A stretch of 64,000 bases of DNA from Pyrobaculum oguniense TE7 (GCA_000247545.1 CP003316.1:1521233-1585232); one strand, 5' to 3'; shown: positions 18,082 through 27,230, counted from the first letter of the stretch. The notes: a model not told the origin generated them from the letters alone. Numbers and translations are program-made.

Positions 18082-18951
18082 ATGATTCCCTTAAGAGTAT
18101 CTGCAAGATATGCTTTTTTTTCGGCGCTCGCCACCAGCTTTACAGGGGGCCTGACGGCTGGCCTAGGCCAAGGCTTTGACCTAGGCACCGAGTGGCCCGG
18201 CCCAGTCCTCACGTTGTTTCTCAAGGCCCTTTCGGGCAGCTTTGAGCCTATCCATCGTTTTTTGACAGTGCTTACGTCCATTCTCTACATCGCCGTGGTG
18301 GTCCAGGCAGTACGCCTTAGGGTCAAGCGCATATTGCTACTGACGGGGCTAGCCCTCGCTTTTTTATTCGCCACAGCGATGACGGGCAGAGCCGTCTTGC
18401 TTGTGCTGGGGGGCGAGATAAAGCCCCCCCTAGCCTTCGCCGTATACCCCCTCAACAATAGTCTCGCCCTATCGGCGGCGCTCACGATGGCCCTACTGTG
18501 GGCCTACGTGACGCCTCAAGGCGCTTCGGCGAGGCCCACGCTGTTTAGGGGAGCGGCCGTGTGGGGCTTCATCGCCTCGGCCACAGGGGCCTACATGCTT
18601 GGCTACCACAAAATCGCCAAGGAGCCCCTTCAGTACAGCCTAATCCCGTCGCTCAGTCTCGACGAGTTGCCGTGGGCCCTCCACCTAGTCGCCGGCTTTC
18701 TAGCAACCTCCCTAGCAGTGGTTGCTGTGGCCTTGGACAGCCGTAGGGGCTTCTGGCACTGGGCCGCCCTCCTCTCTGCCTTGGCCCAGCCGGCAACGGG
18801 GATCTTGATGTTCTTTGGCGCCTCTGCCGACCCTTGGGCCCCGGGCGTCCAGACGGCCTTCCACGCCGCCTTCGCCCACCTCCTTGTAATATCGGCATTT
18901 GTGATATACGCCAAGAGCAGATTCGGCGGGAAATGGACGTCCTCTACCTAG
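18082..18951 (+). CDS. CtaA-like heme A synthase (divergent)
   Basis: This 289-residue protein has eight membrane helices in two similar halves. The first half has EPIHRF, matching the ExxHR heme-binding motif of CtaA/COX15. Further histidines in helices (LHLVAGFLATS and FHAAFAHLLV) could complete the paired heme ligands. CtaA oxidises heme O to heme A. The rest of the sequence is strongly diverged, so the call rests on the motif, the topology and the neighbours ctaB and coxAC. ATG 18082 was chosen by TATA spacing. The 3' end overlaps the next gene by 19 bases. Confidence 0.65.
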   Translation: MIPLRVSARYAFFSALATSFTGGLTAGLGQGFDLGTEWPGPVLTLFLKALSGSFEPIHRFLTVLTSILYIAVVVQAVRLRVKRILLLTGLALAFLFATAMTGRAVLLVLGGEIKPPLAFAVYPLNNSLALSAALTMALLWAYVTPQGASARPTLFRGAAVWGFIASATGAYMLGYHKIAKEPLQYSLIPSLSLDELPWALHLVAGFLATSLAVVAVALDSRRGFWHWAALLSALAQPATGILMFFGASADPWAPGVQTAFHAAFAHLLVISAFVIYAKSRFGGKWTSST

Positions 18952-21107
18952 CCCTGCTCGCCGCCGCCGCGGCCCTCAGCGCCGCCGCAACGTGGCGCGT
19001 CAAGCTCGGCCCGGCGGCTCTTGGAGCCATCACCGTCTTGGCGGGGTACCACTACGCTGCCTACTTCGCGGGGAAGTTCGACCTGGTGATTGTGTACATA
19101 AACGCCGCGCTGGGCCAGAGCCCCCTGGAGAGGGCGGCTGGCGCCTTGGCGACGATCCCGGGCGCTGTCCTCACAATGGTCCTCCCGCTCGCCGTGGCTG
19201 GGGTTTGGGCGAGGAACAGGTGGCCCTTCGCCGCCGCCGCGTTGCTCCTTCTCTACGCCGCGGCTGAGAAGCCCTTCGCGACGGTAGACGACGTATTTCC
19301 GGGATACAGCCCCGCCTCCGGCATGGGGCTAAACCCCCTGCTCAGAAGCATATGGGCGGTGCCGCACCCCGTCGCGGTGCTTGCAGGTTACGGCCTGCTC
19401 CTCGGCGGCGCCCTTGCAAGGCGGCTCGACATCTTTAAGTGGGGCTGGTGGCTCACCTCGCTGGGACTTCTGCTAGGGGCGTTGTGGAGCTACGAGACCT
19501 TCGGCTGGGCTGGGTACTGGGCTTGGGACCCCGTGGAGAACGCCCTTCTAGCCGTGTGGCTCGCCGCTACGGCGGCCATCCACCTCAAGAGCTGGGGGGC
19601 CCAGTTGGCCACGGCGGGGGTCCTGCTCGGCGCCGTGGCGCTTAACCAAGGCGGCTTCTCCGCCCTACATAGCTTCGTCGGGAGCACCCCCACTCCCCAG
19701 ATCCTGCTTTTCGCTTCTGCGGCTTTGACCGTCCTCGGCCTACTCCGCATCGCGGTGCCCAAGGACTTAGGCTTAGGCGTCGCCGCCGGGGGGATGTTGG
19801 CAACGGCGCTGGTCATATACGTCGTAAACGCCGCCCCTGCGCTGTATTCTGCGACGACCGGCGCCTCCATAGCGCCGCCTGCAGGCGACGTGTTCGTGGC
19901 GTGGCTCCTCTTGCCGCTGGCATCTGCCGTCTATGCGGGGACGGCGGTGATGTCTATATACTACGCCGGGGTGAGGAAATGGAAATATATAGTTGCTCTG
20001 TATGTGCTATATATTTTTGTGGCAGCCGCCGTTGCGTGGGTGTACAAATACGCCTCTGAAAGCCCAACGTCTACAAATTTCTTTATTTACCTCCTCTGGA
20101 TGGGGTCGGCCACGGCCGCATACTACGTGGCAAAGTCGCGCCACTCGACGCTCCATAAGGCCCTCCACGTGGCCACCCTCCTCCTGTTAATCTTTATAGC
20201 GGCGAGCGGGCCCTACGCCTACAGCCAGTCCTACTACAAGCTATTGGCAGTGGACAGCATAGGCGCCAGGTACTTCACCCTCCTCCCTTGGCCATACCCC
20301 CAGTCCATATCTGTGGAAAAGGTGGAGGTAGTGCCTGACGGGCGGGTGGTGGAGATACCCCCAAACGCCCCCCTCCGCAATCCTCCAAACTACACGGCCT
20401 TTGTGGAAAAGGTCGGCGGGAGGTTCGCACTAGATGGGCTAAACTACACGGTGGTTGACGCAGGTGGCGTGAAGTACGTCGTGGTCTGGGGCGGCGGCCA
20501 GAAGCTGGGGAGCATCGGCGAGGTGCCAGTGGTGAGGGTGGAGAGAAACGGCACGGCTGTGATCTTCCCAGCCCCCCTCGACTTGGTGGAGGCGCTCTCC
20601 GAGAACCCAGCCGCCGTGGAACGATACCTCCGTTGCCACGGCAACAGAAGCGCCTTGGTGCCAGGCGGCTTCATAATAAACGCCGTTCTTACAGCCGACG
20701 GAAAGGATATCCCGCTAACCCTCCGCTTTGATGTATCCGGAGTCCTCAAAGGAGTCGGCGCCGTGACAATAGGCGTTGGCCGCTTAGAGGGCTTAGTGGG
20801 CTACACGTTGTTGCTCCTCCCGCCTTCCAGCCTGGAGATAGGCGGCCCCGCTTGGGATCTAGCAACCGCGCTGTATGTGAAGACGCTGATTGAGCAGTGC
20901 AACCCCAGCGCCGCGCTTTTCATAATAGAGAGGATGGGGGGCAGAGGCCTCGCCGATTTGGCGCGTTATTTGCACCAAGGAGGCTCTGTATGGGTAGTTG
21001 CCTTTAAGCCAGTACCTGCGGCAACTCTGATGTGGGCTACCTCGGCGGCGGTGCTCGTGATATCTTTCCTGATGATAATAAAGACAAGAAGAGCGCTAGA
21101 CTCTTAA
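18933..21107 (+). CDS. CcmF/CcsA-type cytochrome c heme-attachment protein
   Basis: This is a membrane protein of about 724 residues from ATG 18933. The region GMGLNPLLRSIWAVPHPVAV then YETFGWAGYWAWDPVENALL is the Trp-rich WWD signature and the preceding conserved segment of CcmF. These proteins hold heme and help attach it to CxxCH apocytochromes outside the membrane. After about 13 helices comes a large outside domain (residues about 450-690) and a final helix with a basic end. Downstream are a cytochrome c and a bc-type complex, its likely clients. It overlaps the CtaA-like gene, so both are in one message. Confidence 0.85.
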   Translation: MDVLYLALLAAAAALSAAATWRVKLGPAALGAITVLAGYHYAAYFAGKFDLVIVYINAALGQSPLERAAGALATIPGAVLTMVLPLAVAGVWARNRWPFAAAALLLLYAAAEKPFATVDDVFPGYSPASGMGLNPLLRSIWAVPHPVAVLAGYGLLLGGALARRLDIFKWGWWLTSLGLLLGALWSYETFGWAGYWAWDPVENALLAVWLAATAAIHLKSWGAQLATAGVLLGAVALNQGGFSALHSFVGSTPTPQILLFASAALTVLGLLRIAVPKDLGLGVAAGGMLATALVIYVVNAAPALYSATTGASIAPPAGDVFVAWLLLPLASAVYAGTAVMSIYYAGVRKWKYIVALYVLYIFVAAAVAWVYKYASESPTSTNFFIYLLWMGSATAAYYVAKSRHSTLHKALHVATLLLLIFIAASGPYAYSQSYYKLLAVDSIGARYFTLLPWPYPQSISVEKVEVVPDGRVVEIPPNAPLRNPPNYTAFVEKVGGRFALDGLNYTVVDAGGVKYVVVWGGGQKLGSIGEVPVVRVERNGTAVIFPAPLDLVEALSENPAAVERYLRCHGNRSALVPGGFIINAVLTADGKDIPLTLRFDVSGVLKGVGAVTIGVGRLEGLVGYTLLLLPPSSLEIGGPAWDLATALYVKTLIEQCNPSAALFIIERMGGRGLADLARYLHQGGSVWVVAFKPVPAATLMWATSAAVLVISFLMIIKTRRALDS

Positions 21108-21132
21108 TGTAGTCCAAAGGTCGCGTAATAAG

Positions 21133-21140
21133 TTTTAAAT
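21133..21140 (+). promoter_or_regulatory. TATA box for the bc-complex operon
   Basis: TTTTAAAT is centred about 25 bp before ATG 21162 of the cytochrome c gene, so the operon can be transcribed separately from ccmF. Confidence 0.55.
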
Positions 21141-21161
21141 ATTAAGGTTATTCCTGTAAGC

Positions 21162-21695
21162 ATGCGTCTGGTGACAGCAACCATAGTACTCGCAGTAGTG
21201 GTGATTGCTGTTGTGACGGCGCTGACCCTATCAGGCCTAGGCGGAGGAGGCCAAGCCCAAACCCCCTCTCCCCTTACCCCAATAACCACCGAGCAGCCGC
21301 CCACACAGCCCTCTGGGCAGGTGGGCGCGGTACAGTACGACGCCCAGCTGGCGCAGAAGGGAGTGGAGTACTTTAGGAACGTTGGCTGCACCGCGTGCCA
21401 CTCGGTAAGATCGCTTGGGATTTCGGGCGGTGCCGTGGGTCCTGATCTAAGCAAGGCGCTGTTTTCCAATACCCAGTGGCTGGGGCGCTACTACAAGGAG
21501 AACGGCCTCGACAACCCGGCGTCGGATCCCGTAAAGGCGGCTCAGTTGCTGGCTCAGTACATGATAAACCCACCGGACTACTCCACAACCATGAGGTCGC
21601 AAACCGCGGCCTACAAGTCGCTGTACGGCGATCAGTGGGAGAAAGACTACGTCCCTGCCCTTGTTGAAATGATGAAAATGGCCGCATCGAGGTGA
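21162..21695 (+). CDS. Membrane-anchored monoheme cytochrome c
   Basis: This 177-residue protein has an N-terminal anchor helix, a Pro/Thr-rich linker (residues about 30-55) and a class I cytochrome c domain. Heme site CTACH is in VGCTACHSVRSLG. Candidates for the distal methionine are in YMINPPDYSTTM. It is the intact paralogue of the frameshifted cytochrome at 9618-10216; both end VPALVEMMKMAA/VPALVEMLKMAA. Directly before the Rieske and cytochrome b genes, it probably takes the place of cytochrome c1 and passes electrons to the CuA site of an oxidase. Confidence 0.9.
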   Translation: MRLVTATIVLAVVVIAVVTALTLSGLGGGGQAQTPSPLTPITTEQPPTQPSGQVGAVQYDAQLAQKGVEYFRNVGCTACHSVRSLGISGGAVGPDLSKALFSNTQWLGRYYKENGLDNPASDPVKAAQLLAQYMINPPDYSTTMRSQTAAYKSLYGDQWEKDYVPALVEMMKMAASR

Positions 21696-22255
21696 TGATC
21701 GACGAAAATAGGAGGAACACCATCAAGATTTTCCTAGGCGCCACAGCCGCCTTGGGAGCAGGCATGCTGGCAACGCCGCTGGTGGGAAGCCTCGTGGCTG
21801 AGAGGGCGGGCTATATCCAGCCACAAAGGACAGGGGCGATACCCATTGAGGTCTGTAAAAGCCCAGACAACTGTCCCGAGGAGTACGCGGTACCTCTGGA
21901 AGAGCTGAAGAACGGGCCTGTGTTCAAGTTGCTTAAGGTCAACACTATGGCTATCCCCGCAGTGTTTGGCATAGTGAGGGCAACGGACGGGAAGGAATAC
22001 CCAGTGGCCTACGTCTCCATATGTACGCATTTTGGGTGCCCCCTCAACGTTTCAGGCGGCAAATATCTGACAGGATTCCACTGTCCGTGCCACGGCTCTT
22101 CATTTATTGTGTGCAATAACCCGGATGGCTGTCCAGATAAAAAAGCGGCGTTCTTGGAGATGTATGTAAGTAGCGGACCTGCCGTGAGGTCGTTGCGGGC
22201 CGTTAAAGTTGAAGTTAAGAACGGCAAGGTGTATCCCTTGGTGGCGTACGTATGA
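21695..22255 (+). CDS. Rieske [2Fe-2S] protein of bc-type complex
   Basis: This protein of about 186 residues has an N-terminal anchor/Tat-like segment (NRRNTIKIFLGATAALGAG) and a full Rieske fold: CTHFGCPLNV and CPCHGSSF provide two Cys and two His cluster ligands plus the two Cys of the disulfide. An extra Cys-rich loop (VCNNPDGCPDKK) follows. It accepts electrons from quinol oxidised at cytochrome b. Its ATG overlaps the stop of the cytochrome c gene (TGATG), and its 3' end overlaps cytochrome b (ATGA). Confidence 0.93.
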   Translation: MIDENRRNTIKIFLGATAALGAGMLATPLVGSLVAERAGYIQPQRTGAIPIEVCKSPDNCPEEYAVPLEELKNGPVFKLLKVNTMAIPAVFGIVRATDGKEYPVAYVSICTHFGCPLNVSGGKYLTGFHCPCHGSSFIVCNNPDGCPDKKAAFLEMYVSSGPAVRSLRAVKVEVKNGKVYPLVAYV

Positions 22256-23484
22256 GGTGGCTGGTACGGCTCTGGGAGCTGATTCTAGAGCGCTTCCACC
22301 TTAAGGAGTTCTTAGAGCACCCGGTACCTCGCTACAGCAATATAAACCCGTTATACTGGTTTGGCGACGTGGCGGCTGTGAGCTTCTTCCTACTTGCGCT
22401 TACTGGCTTTTTCCTCGCGTTGCTCTACACCCCTGGCATGGCCGTGAAGGAGGTGCCGACCAGCGCCTTGATGCCGTGGGACGTCCTGCACCCCAAGAAG
22501 ACTGAGACCGTGCAGGCCACGCAGAGCTACCTCAGCGTCTACACGATAACGTACTTAACTCCCTTTGGCTTTATCCTTAGGCAGTTCCACTTGTGGGCGG
22601 CCTACATGATGATTATGGCCGCCTTTGTCCACTTCTTTGCCAAATTCGTGCTAGGCTCCTACAAGAGAAAGGGGGGAGGCGCCCTCTGGTTTTTGGGCGT
22701 GTTGCTAGGCTTCCTCACAGTGAACCAAGCCGTGTTGGGCTACATACTACCTCTCCACCTCGACGGCATTTTGGCATTGCTGATAGGGCTCAACCTATTC
22801 CGCTATTTCGACTACATCGGTATTCCGGTAGGCGGGTTGATAATCGCCCTTCTGGGTAGCAACTACCCCACCGACGCCGTGATTAAGATGATATACGTAG
22901 CCCACATCTTAGTCGTGCCGGCCATAATACTCATCCTGCTGGGGCTTAAAATACAGGGCATCCTATACGGCGGCGTATCCCCGCCACCGGTACGGGACCA
23001 GGAGCTCGCCAAGAAAATGGTGGATGACAAAGAGCCCTTCTACCCACACCGCTTCGCCCTGATGACTGGACAAGTATTCCTCCAGATATCACTGTTGCTG
23101 TTGCTGGTAGCCTTCTTCCCACAGCCGCTTTTGGAGCCGTGGGCGCCGGGCGAGATTGTGCCGGCAGGTGTAAGGCCGCCTTGGCCTGTCATGTGGTACT
23201 ACACCTACGTCAAGATGATAGACCCCTTCATATCAGTGGGCATACCCATAATCATGGTGCTATTCGCGTTGGTGGTGCCCCTCCTTGACCGGAGGGGAGG
23301 TAGCTCAATATCTGAGAGGTGGTTGTGGATTCTAATAGCGATAATCTATATGGCCATCATCGGATACGGATCGGTTCTAGGCTTCATAATCGAGATTCCG
23401 AAGCAGATAACGCCGTTTACCCGCATTGCCGTGCCGCCCGACAGCGCAGTCCCATATATAGGAACGCCATCGCCTATAGGGTAG
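22252..23484 (+). CDS. Cytochrome b of bc-type complex
   Basis: This 410-residue membrane protein has about nine helices. The N-terminal half holds the four-helix heme-b core: HLWAAYMMIMAAFVHFF and later histidines give the b-heme ligands, and the quinone-site region follows. The second half resembles the b6f subunit IV/C-terminal cytochrome b region (DKEPFYPHRF, WYYTYVKMIDPF). It oxidises quinol and transfers electrons to the Rieske protein. It is translationally coupled to the Rieske gene (ATGA). Confidence 0.93.
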   Translation: MRWLVRLWELILERFHLKEFLEHPVPRYSNINPLYWFGDVAAVSFFLLALTGFFLALLYTPGMAVKEVPTSALMPWDVLHPKKTETVQATQSYLSVYTITYLTPFGFILRQFHLWAAYMMIMAAFVHFFAKFVLGSYKRKGGGALWFLGVLLGFLTVNQAVLGYILPLHLDGILALLIGLNLFRYFDYIGIPVGGLIIALLGSNYPTDAVIKMIYVAHILVVPAIILILLGLKIQGILYGGVSPPPVRDQELAKKMVDDKEPFYPHRFALMTGQVFLQISLLLLLVAFFPQPLLEPWAPGEIVPAGVRPPWPVMWYYTYVKMIDPFISVGIPIIMVLFALVVPLLDRRGGSSISERWLWILIAIIYMAIIGYGSVLGFIIEIPKQITPFTRIAVPPDSAVPYIGTPSPIG

Positions 23485-23486
23485 CC

Positions 23487-23816
23487 ATGGATCCCATAGC
23501 CCTTGCCTGGATCACCGCCGGCATCGCCGTGCCGGCCGCCGTGCTGGTGTATGTGTTTATTGGTACAGACATGAAGTGGGCCGTGGCGACTGGGCTCACC
23601 TCGGTGTTGTTGCTCCTCACGTTATTCGCGTACACCGCAAACATAATAACGGCCCTTTACACAGCCGTCAGTTGGCCGCCTGACCCGCAGATTGTCCAGC
23701 AGGGCGTGATGTACCAGCGGGTTGCAGCCGGGCAACTGGCAGCCGCTTCTTTCATTGTGGGGATTCTAGCCGTGGGGTACTACATGGAAATAAGCAAGAA
23801 GAGGGGCCATGAATAG
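23487..23816 (+). CDS. Small membrane subunit of the bc-type complex operon
   Basis: This 109-residue protein starts MDPIALAWITAGIAVPAAVL three bases after the cytochrome b stop. It has three hydrophobic helices and a short charged end (EISKKRGHE). No family was recognised. Tight spacing within the operon suggests an accessory subunit of the quinol-oxidising complex. It overlaps the next small gene by eight bases. Confidence 0.6.
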   Translation: MDPIALAWITAGIAVPAAVLVYVFIGTDMKWAVATGLTSVLLLLTLFAYTANIITALYTAVSWPPDPQIVQQGVMYQRVAAGQLAAASFIVGILAVGYYMEISKKRGHE

Positions 23817-24066
23817 CGCAACACTTCTCCTACTTCTTTCGGTGGTTGTTGCTGTCGGCATGGTGTTGCTAAACTACGGGCTGACTTATTCAAAAGCTGT
23901 CTACGACGCATTTGCCAACTCCCCCGGAGACCCGGCAACGCTGAGAGAAGACCCAGTGGAGCGGACATGGATGTTGCAAAGCGCTGTGTGGACGTCAATT
24001 TTTGCGTTGTCGATTATTGCGGTAATGGCGTATCTCTACTACCTAGCCAAAGAGGAGTTCAAGTAA
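23809..24066 (+). CDS. Small two-helix protein ending the bc-type operon
   Basis: An 85-residue protein with helices at residues about 5-25 and 55-78 and a charged loop (ANSPGDPATLREDPVERTW) between. No family was recognised. It is the last gene of the bc operon, before a T-rich terminator, and is likely a small accessory subunit. Confidence 0.6.
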   Translation: MNSATLLLLLSVVVAVGMVLLNYGLTYSKAVYDAFANSPGDPATLREDPVERTWMLQSAVWTSIFALSIIAVMAYLYYLAKEEFK

Positions 24067-24130
24067 CTACTTTTCTGTTTTTTCGTATACAAAGCTACTA
24101 TTTTTTCCGATCTTATCAATTTTTCAGCAC
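24067..24130 (+). terminator. T-rich terminator after bc operon
   Basis: Three coding-strand T tracts follow the stop at 24066 (TTTT...TTTTTT, TTTTTT, TTTTT) with no stem. This is a typical archaeal termination region. The DNA up to 24240 is strongly AT-rich and also holds the promoter of the next operon. Confidence 0.45.
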
Positions 24131-24228
24131 GAAGATTTATTTATTTTCACTTTTATCTACTTTTCTAGATATTTATATATAATTATATAGTGATCTAGAA
24201 AAAAATGTAAAAGTAATTTTGAGAAAAA

Positions 24229-24236
24229 CTTTTAAA
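24229..24236 (+). promoter_or_regulatory. TATA box for ba3 oxidase genes cbaD-cbaB
   Basis: CTTTTAAA is centred about 24 bp before ATG 24257, giving a leaderless message for the small subunit gene. Confidence 0.55.
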
Positions 24237-24256
24237 CAGTATTTTTTCTAGTTTTC

Positions 24257-24382
24257 ATGCCTGCTGAAAAAGAATTCGAGGCCAAGGGCGCTTTGGCTGT
24301 TATGTTGATCTACGCGGCGATCTTCGCGGCTTTGTGGTTTGCGGTGTATGTGCTAACCCTCGCAAGGGGGATAGTTGGGTAG
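24257..24382 (+). CDS. cbaD: ba3-type oxidase subunit IIa
   Basis: A 41-residue single-helix protein. The segment KGALAVMLIYAAIFAALWFA followed by VYVLTLARG matches the pattern of Thermus ba3 oxidase subunit IIa (KGALAV..., ending FFARG), which supplies a helix missing from the short subunit II. It has its own TATA box and ends two bases before the ATG of subunit II. It is easily missed because of its size. Confidence 0.8.
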   Translation: MPAEKEFEAKGALAVMLIYAAIFAALWFAVYVLTLARGIVG

Positions 24383-24384
24383 AT

Positions 24385-24858
24385 ATGCCATTCCACGGCG
24401 AGGAGAGGATTTGGGTGGGGGTGGTGGCCGCCATGGCCGTTATATTCCTCGCCGCGTTGGCCTACGCGGCGTGGGTAGTGGGGCTTCAAGTCCCGGGCGG
24501 CGACGTGCAGTTGGTTGAACCACAGAAGGCCCTCCAAGAGCTCAAGCCGGGGGTGAGGGAGATAGCGCCGGGTAGGTACGAGGTGATCATTGTGGCTAGG
24601 ATGTGGCAGTGGTTCCCCAGCAACATAACCTTGGTGAATCCTGTGGAGGTTAAGTTTAGGCTCACCGCCCTAGATGTTATTCACGGCTTCCATATCGTCG
24701 GCACGAACGTCAACGTGATGGTGTTCCCGGGCTACGTGGCTGAGATTACGTGGAGGGTGCCTCAGGATGCGAAGGGGAAATACCTTGTGGTCTGCAACGA
24801 GTACTGTGGCCTAGGCCACCAGAACATGTACGGAGTTATAAATATAATAAGATATTAA
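24385..24858 (+). CDS. cbaB: ba3-type oxidase subunit II (CuA)
   Basis: This is a 157-residue protein from ATG 24385. It has one N-terminal helix and a cupredoxin domain with the CuA site: DVIHGFHIVGTN, then CNEYCGLGHQNMYG (two Cys, His, Met). The single helix is typical of B-type oxidases, where a separate subunit IIa gives the second. It receives electrons from cytochrome c. The next gene is the matching subunit I. Confidence 0.93.
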   Translation: MPFHGEERIWVGVVAAMAVIFLAALAYAAWVVGLQVPGGDVQLVEPQKALQELKPGVREIAPGRYEVIIVARMWQWFPSNITLVNPVEVKFRLTALDVIHGFHIVGTNVNVMVFPGYVAEITWRVPQDAKGKYLVVCNEYCGLGHQNMYGVINIIRY

Positions 24859-24879
24859 ATTTTGTAAAGAATAGAAAAG

Positions 24880-24888
24880 TTTTTAAAT
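24880..24888 (+). promoter_or_regulatory. TATA box for ba3 subunit I
   Basis: TTTTTAAAT is centred about 24 bp before ATG 24908, so subunit I can be transcribed independently of subunits IIa and II. Confidence 0.55.
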
Positions 24889-24907
24889 AAATTTCATCAT
24901 TTTTTAC

Positions 24908-26581
24908 ATGGAAAATCCAAATATGTTTAGAATAGAAGATAGGGTGGCCAAGGTGGCGCTTGTGTTTAGCTACGTCTTATTGCTACTAGGCGGCCTCTTT
25001 GGGTTTCTCCAAGTGTTAAGCAGGGCGCCAGGAATGCCGAGGTTGGAGACGCCTCAGCTGTACTATGATGGCCTTACGTTGCATGGGGTAGCCCTAGCCA
25101 TTCTCTGGACCGCCTTCTTCATAGTCGCTTTGGCGGTGTTCGTAATTACGCGTGAGCTAAAGATCAATATGAACGCCCCCCTGCTTAGGGGCGGGTGCAT
25201 TTTGGCAGTGGGCGGTAGCCTCGCCGGCGCCGTGGCCATACTCACGGGCCAGGCCACGGTCCTCTACACCTTCTACCCGCCGCTTCAGGCATCGCCTCTG
25301 TTCTTCATAGCCTTGGCCGTAATCCTAATTGGGACGTGGCTAATAAGTGCAGCTGTTATAGAGGCGATCTGGAGGTGGAAGAAGCTGAATCCAGGTAAGG
25401 AGGTGCCTCTTGCCACGTACGGAGTCTTCACCACAATTGCCATATGGTTGCTCGCCACGCCGCCTCTAGCCTATGCAGTAATAGCCAGATCTTTACCCAT
25501 GTCGCTGTTCAACGCCCCCGTTGACGTCTTGGAGTGGAGGTTGTGGTTCTGGTATTTCGGGCACCCGCTGGTCTACTTCTGGCTGGTGCCCGCGGTGACG
25601 ATATGGTATACAATCCTCCCCAAGGTTCTGGGTACTGAGGTGTATAGTAAAACGGCTGCAAAAGCCGCCTTTGTGCTTTATTTAATCGCCTCTGTGCCCG
25701 TCGGTCTCCACCACCAGTTTGTCGACCCCGGCGTCCACCCGGTGTATAAATATTTACACACAGTACTGACATATCTGGTGGCGGTTCCCTCGTTTATCAC
25801 CGCCTTTAATGTCATAGCCACTTTGGAGAAGGCCGGCAGGATGCGCGGTGGCAAGGGGCTCTTCGGCTGGATCACGGCGTTGCCTTGGGGCAAAGACCCA
25901 GTGTTCACGGGCATTACGTTTGCCATAATCCTCTTCGGCATCGCAGGCTTTTCCGGCGTGGTCAACGCCTCGTTTAATGTTAACTACAACGTACACAACA
26001 CGGCGTGGATAGTGGGCCACTTCCACCTCACCGTGGGCGGAGGCGTCACGCTGACCTTCATCGCGACATCTTTCTTGCTGGTGCCTCTGCTCTTCGGTAG
26101 AGACTACGTGGGGAAGAAGTTCCTAATAGCGGTGCCAACGCTGTGGTTTGTGGGGCAACTGATCTTCGGCATATCCTACCACATCGTGGGTCTGCTACAC
26201 GCGCCGAGGCGCACCTACATCGCCGAGGCCGGCTACCTTAACGACCCCAACTTGCTGAACTCCCTCCACCTAGTGGGCCAGTGGATACCGTGGCTCCAGT
26301 TGGGCGCCATAGGTGGCGTAATATTCGCACTAGGCGGCGCCTTGTTCCTATTGTTGACCTTCGCCACAATATTCAGAGGCCCGAGGATTGGGCTAAGCGG
26401 AGGCGAGCTCCAGATATCGCCAACACCCGGCCCCGCAACCATCTTCGACAAGCTTGGCTTGTTGGCGCTCATCGCCATTGTGATAATCGTCATCGCCTAC
26501 TCCCTTCCCGCGGTTGAAATCTACTCAAGGGGCCTCTCGCCTGCGCCTCCGTATTGGCCAAGCGGCGCCCCGGCCGGGTAG
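24908..26581 (+). CDS. cbaA: ba3-type oxidase subunit I
   Basis: This 557-residue membrane protein has about 13 helices and is the O2-reducing subunit of a B-type heme-copper oxidase. Landmarks are LHGVALAILWTAFF (heme ligand), WFWYFGHPLVYFWLVPAVT (CuB/Tyr region, with HPLVYF in place of the A-type HPEVYI), VGLHHQFVDPG (CuB histidines) and WIVGHFHLTVGGGVTL (heme histidines). B-type enzymes have high oxygen affinity and suit low-oxygen hot water. The window thus holds both an A-type and a B-type oxidase. Confidence 0.95.
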   Translation: MENPNMFRIEDRVAKVALVFSYVLLLLGGLFGFLQVLSRAPGMPRLETPQLYYDGLTLHGVALAILWTAFFIVALAVFVITRELKINMNAPLLRGGCILAVGGSLAGAVAILTGQATVLYTFYPPLQASPLFFIALAVILIGTWLISAAVIEAIWRWKKLNPGKEVPLATYGVFTTIAIWLLATPPLAYAVIARSLPMSLFNAPVDVLEWRLWFWYFGHPLVYFWLVPAVTIWYTILPKVLGTEVYSKTAAKAAFVLYLIASVPVGLHHQFVDPGVHPVYKYLHTVLTYLVAVPSFITAFNVIATLEKAGRMRGGKGLFGWITALPWGKDPVFTGITFAIILFGIAGFSGVVNASFNVNYNVHNTAWIVGHFHLTVGGGVTLTFIATSFLLVPLLFGRDYVGKKFLIAVPTLWFVGQLIFGISYHIVGLLHAPRRTYIAEAGYLNDPNLLNSLHLVGQWIPWLQLGAIGGVIFALGGALFLLLTFATIFRGPRIGLSGGELQISPTPGPATIFDKLGLLALIAIVIIVIAYSLPAVEIYSRGLSPAPPYWPSGAPAG

Positions 26582-26590
26582 CTTTAAAAA
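26582..26590 (+). promoter_or_regulatory. TATA box for sco gene
   Basis: CTTTAAAAA starts just after the cbaA stop and is centred about 24 bp before ATG 26610, fixing a leaderless start there. Confidence 0.55.
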
Positions 26591-26609
26591 TTCCAAACCC
26601 CCTTTTTCC

Positions 26610-27230
26610 ATGCGTCTTCAGTACCTCTTACTTTTCGTGGCTGTTTTAATCCCCATTGTTGTGGCGGTTATCTTCACAAGCCAGGGGGGGTACGGAGAGG
26701 GGCACTTCGGCATATTTGAGAGAGTTGTGCCAGTCTGCTACCCTCCGGGCAGGGAGCCCCCCGCGGCTGACTTCTCCTTAATAGACCAGTACAACCGCAC
26801 GGTGACGCTGTCAGAGTTGTGGAGCAAGCCCGTCCTAGTGACCTTTACTTACACCTACTGCCCCGACGTCTGTCCTGTGATGCACCTAGTCCTCAACAAG
26901 ACGTTGCCCCTCGTGCCGGGGCTCTTCGGCGCCGTGTTGGACGTATCGCTGGACCCCGAAAGGGACACGCCTAGGAGACTTCTGGCCTACTCCAAGGGGA
27001 ATAACTATAACTGGACTTTCCTCACTGGTAGCTACAGCCAGCTCGAAGCCGTGTGGAAGGCCTACGGCGTGACGAGATACGTGGAGAATAGAGGCGGCAC
27101 GCCGTATATAGTCCACGACGTAGTGTGGGCGGTGGTTCAAGACGGCAAGATCCTAGGCGTTGTAAAAGGCATCCCGTCCCCCGAGACGCTTGCCGATTTA
27201 TTAAAGAAAATAGTGAGGCGGGAATGCTAA
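26610..27230 (+). CDS. Sco1/SenC-type copper chaperone
   Basis: This is a protein of about 206 residues with an N-terminal membrane anchor and a thioredoxin-like domain. The copper/redox site is TYTYCPDVCPVMH (CxxxC), and the conserved distal His is in YIVHDVVWAVV. LDVSLDPERDTPRRL is the typical loop. Sco proteins insert copper into CuA. Position right after the ba3 oxidase genes supports a role in maturing that enzyme. Confidence 0.9.
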   Translation: MRLQYLLLFVAVLIPIVVAVIFTSQGGYGEGHFGIFERVVPVCYPPGREPPAADFSLIDQYNRTVTLSELWSKPVLVTFTYTYCPDVCPVMHLVLNKTLPLVPGLFGAVLDVSLDPERDTPRRLLAYSKGNNYNWTFLTGSYSQLEAVWKAYGVTRYVENRGGTPYIVHDVVWAVVQDGKILGVVKGIPSPETLADLLKKIVRREC

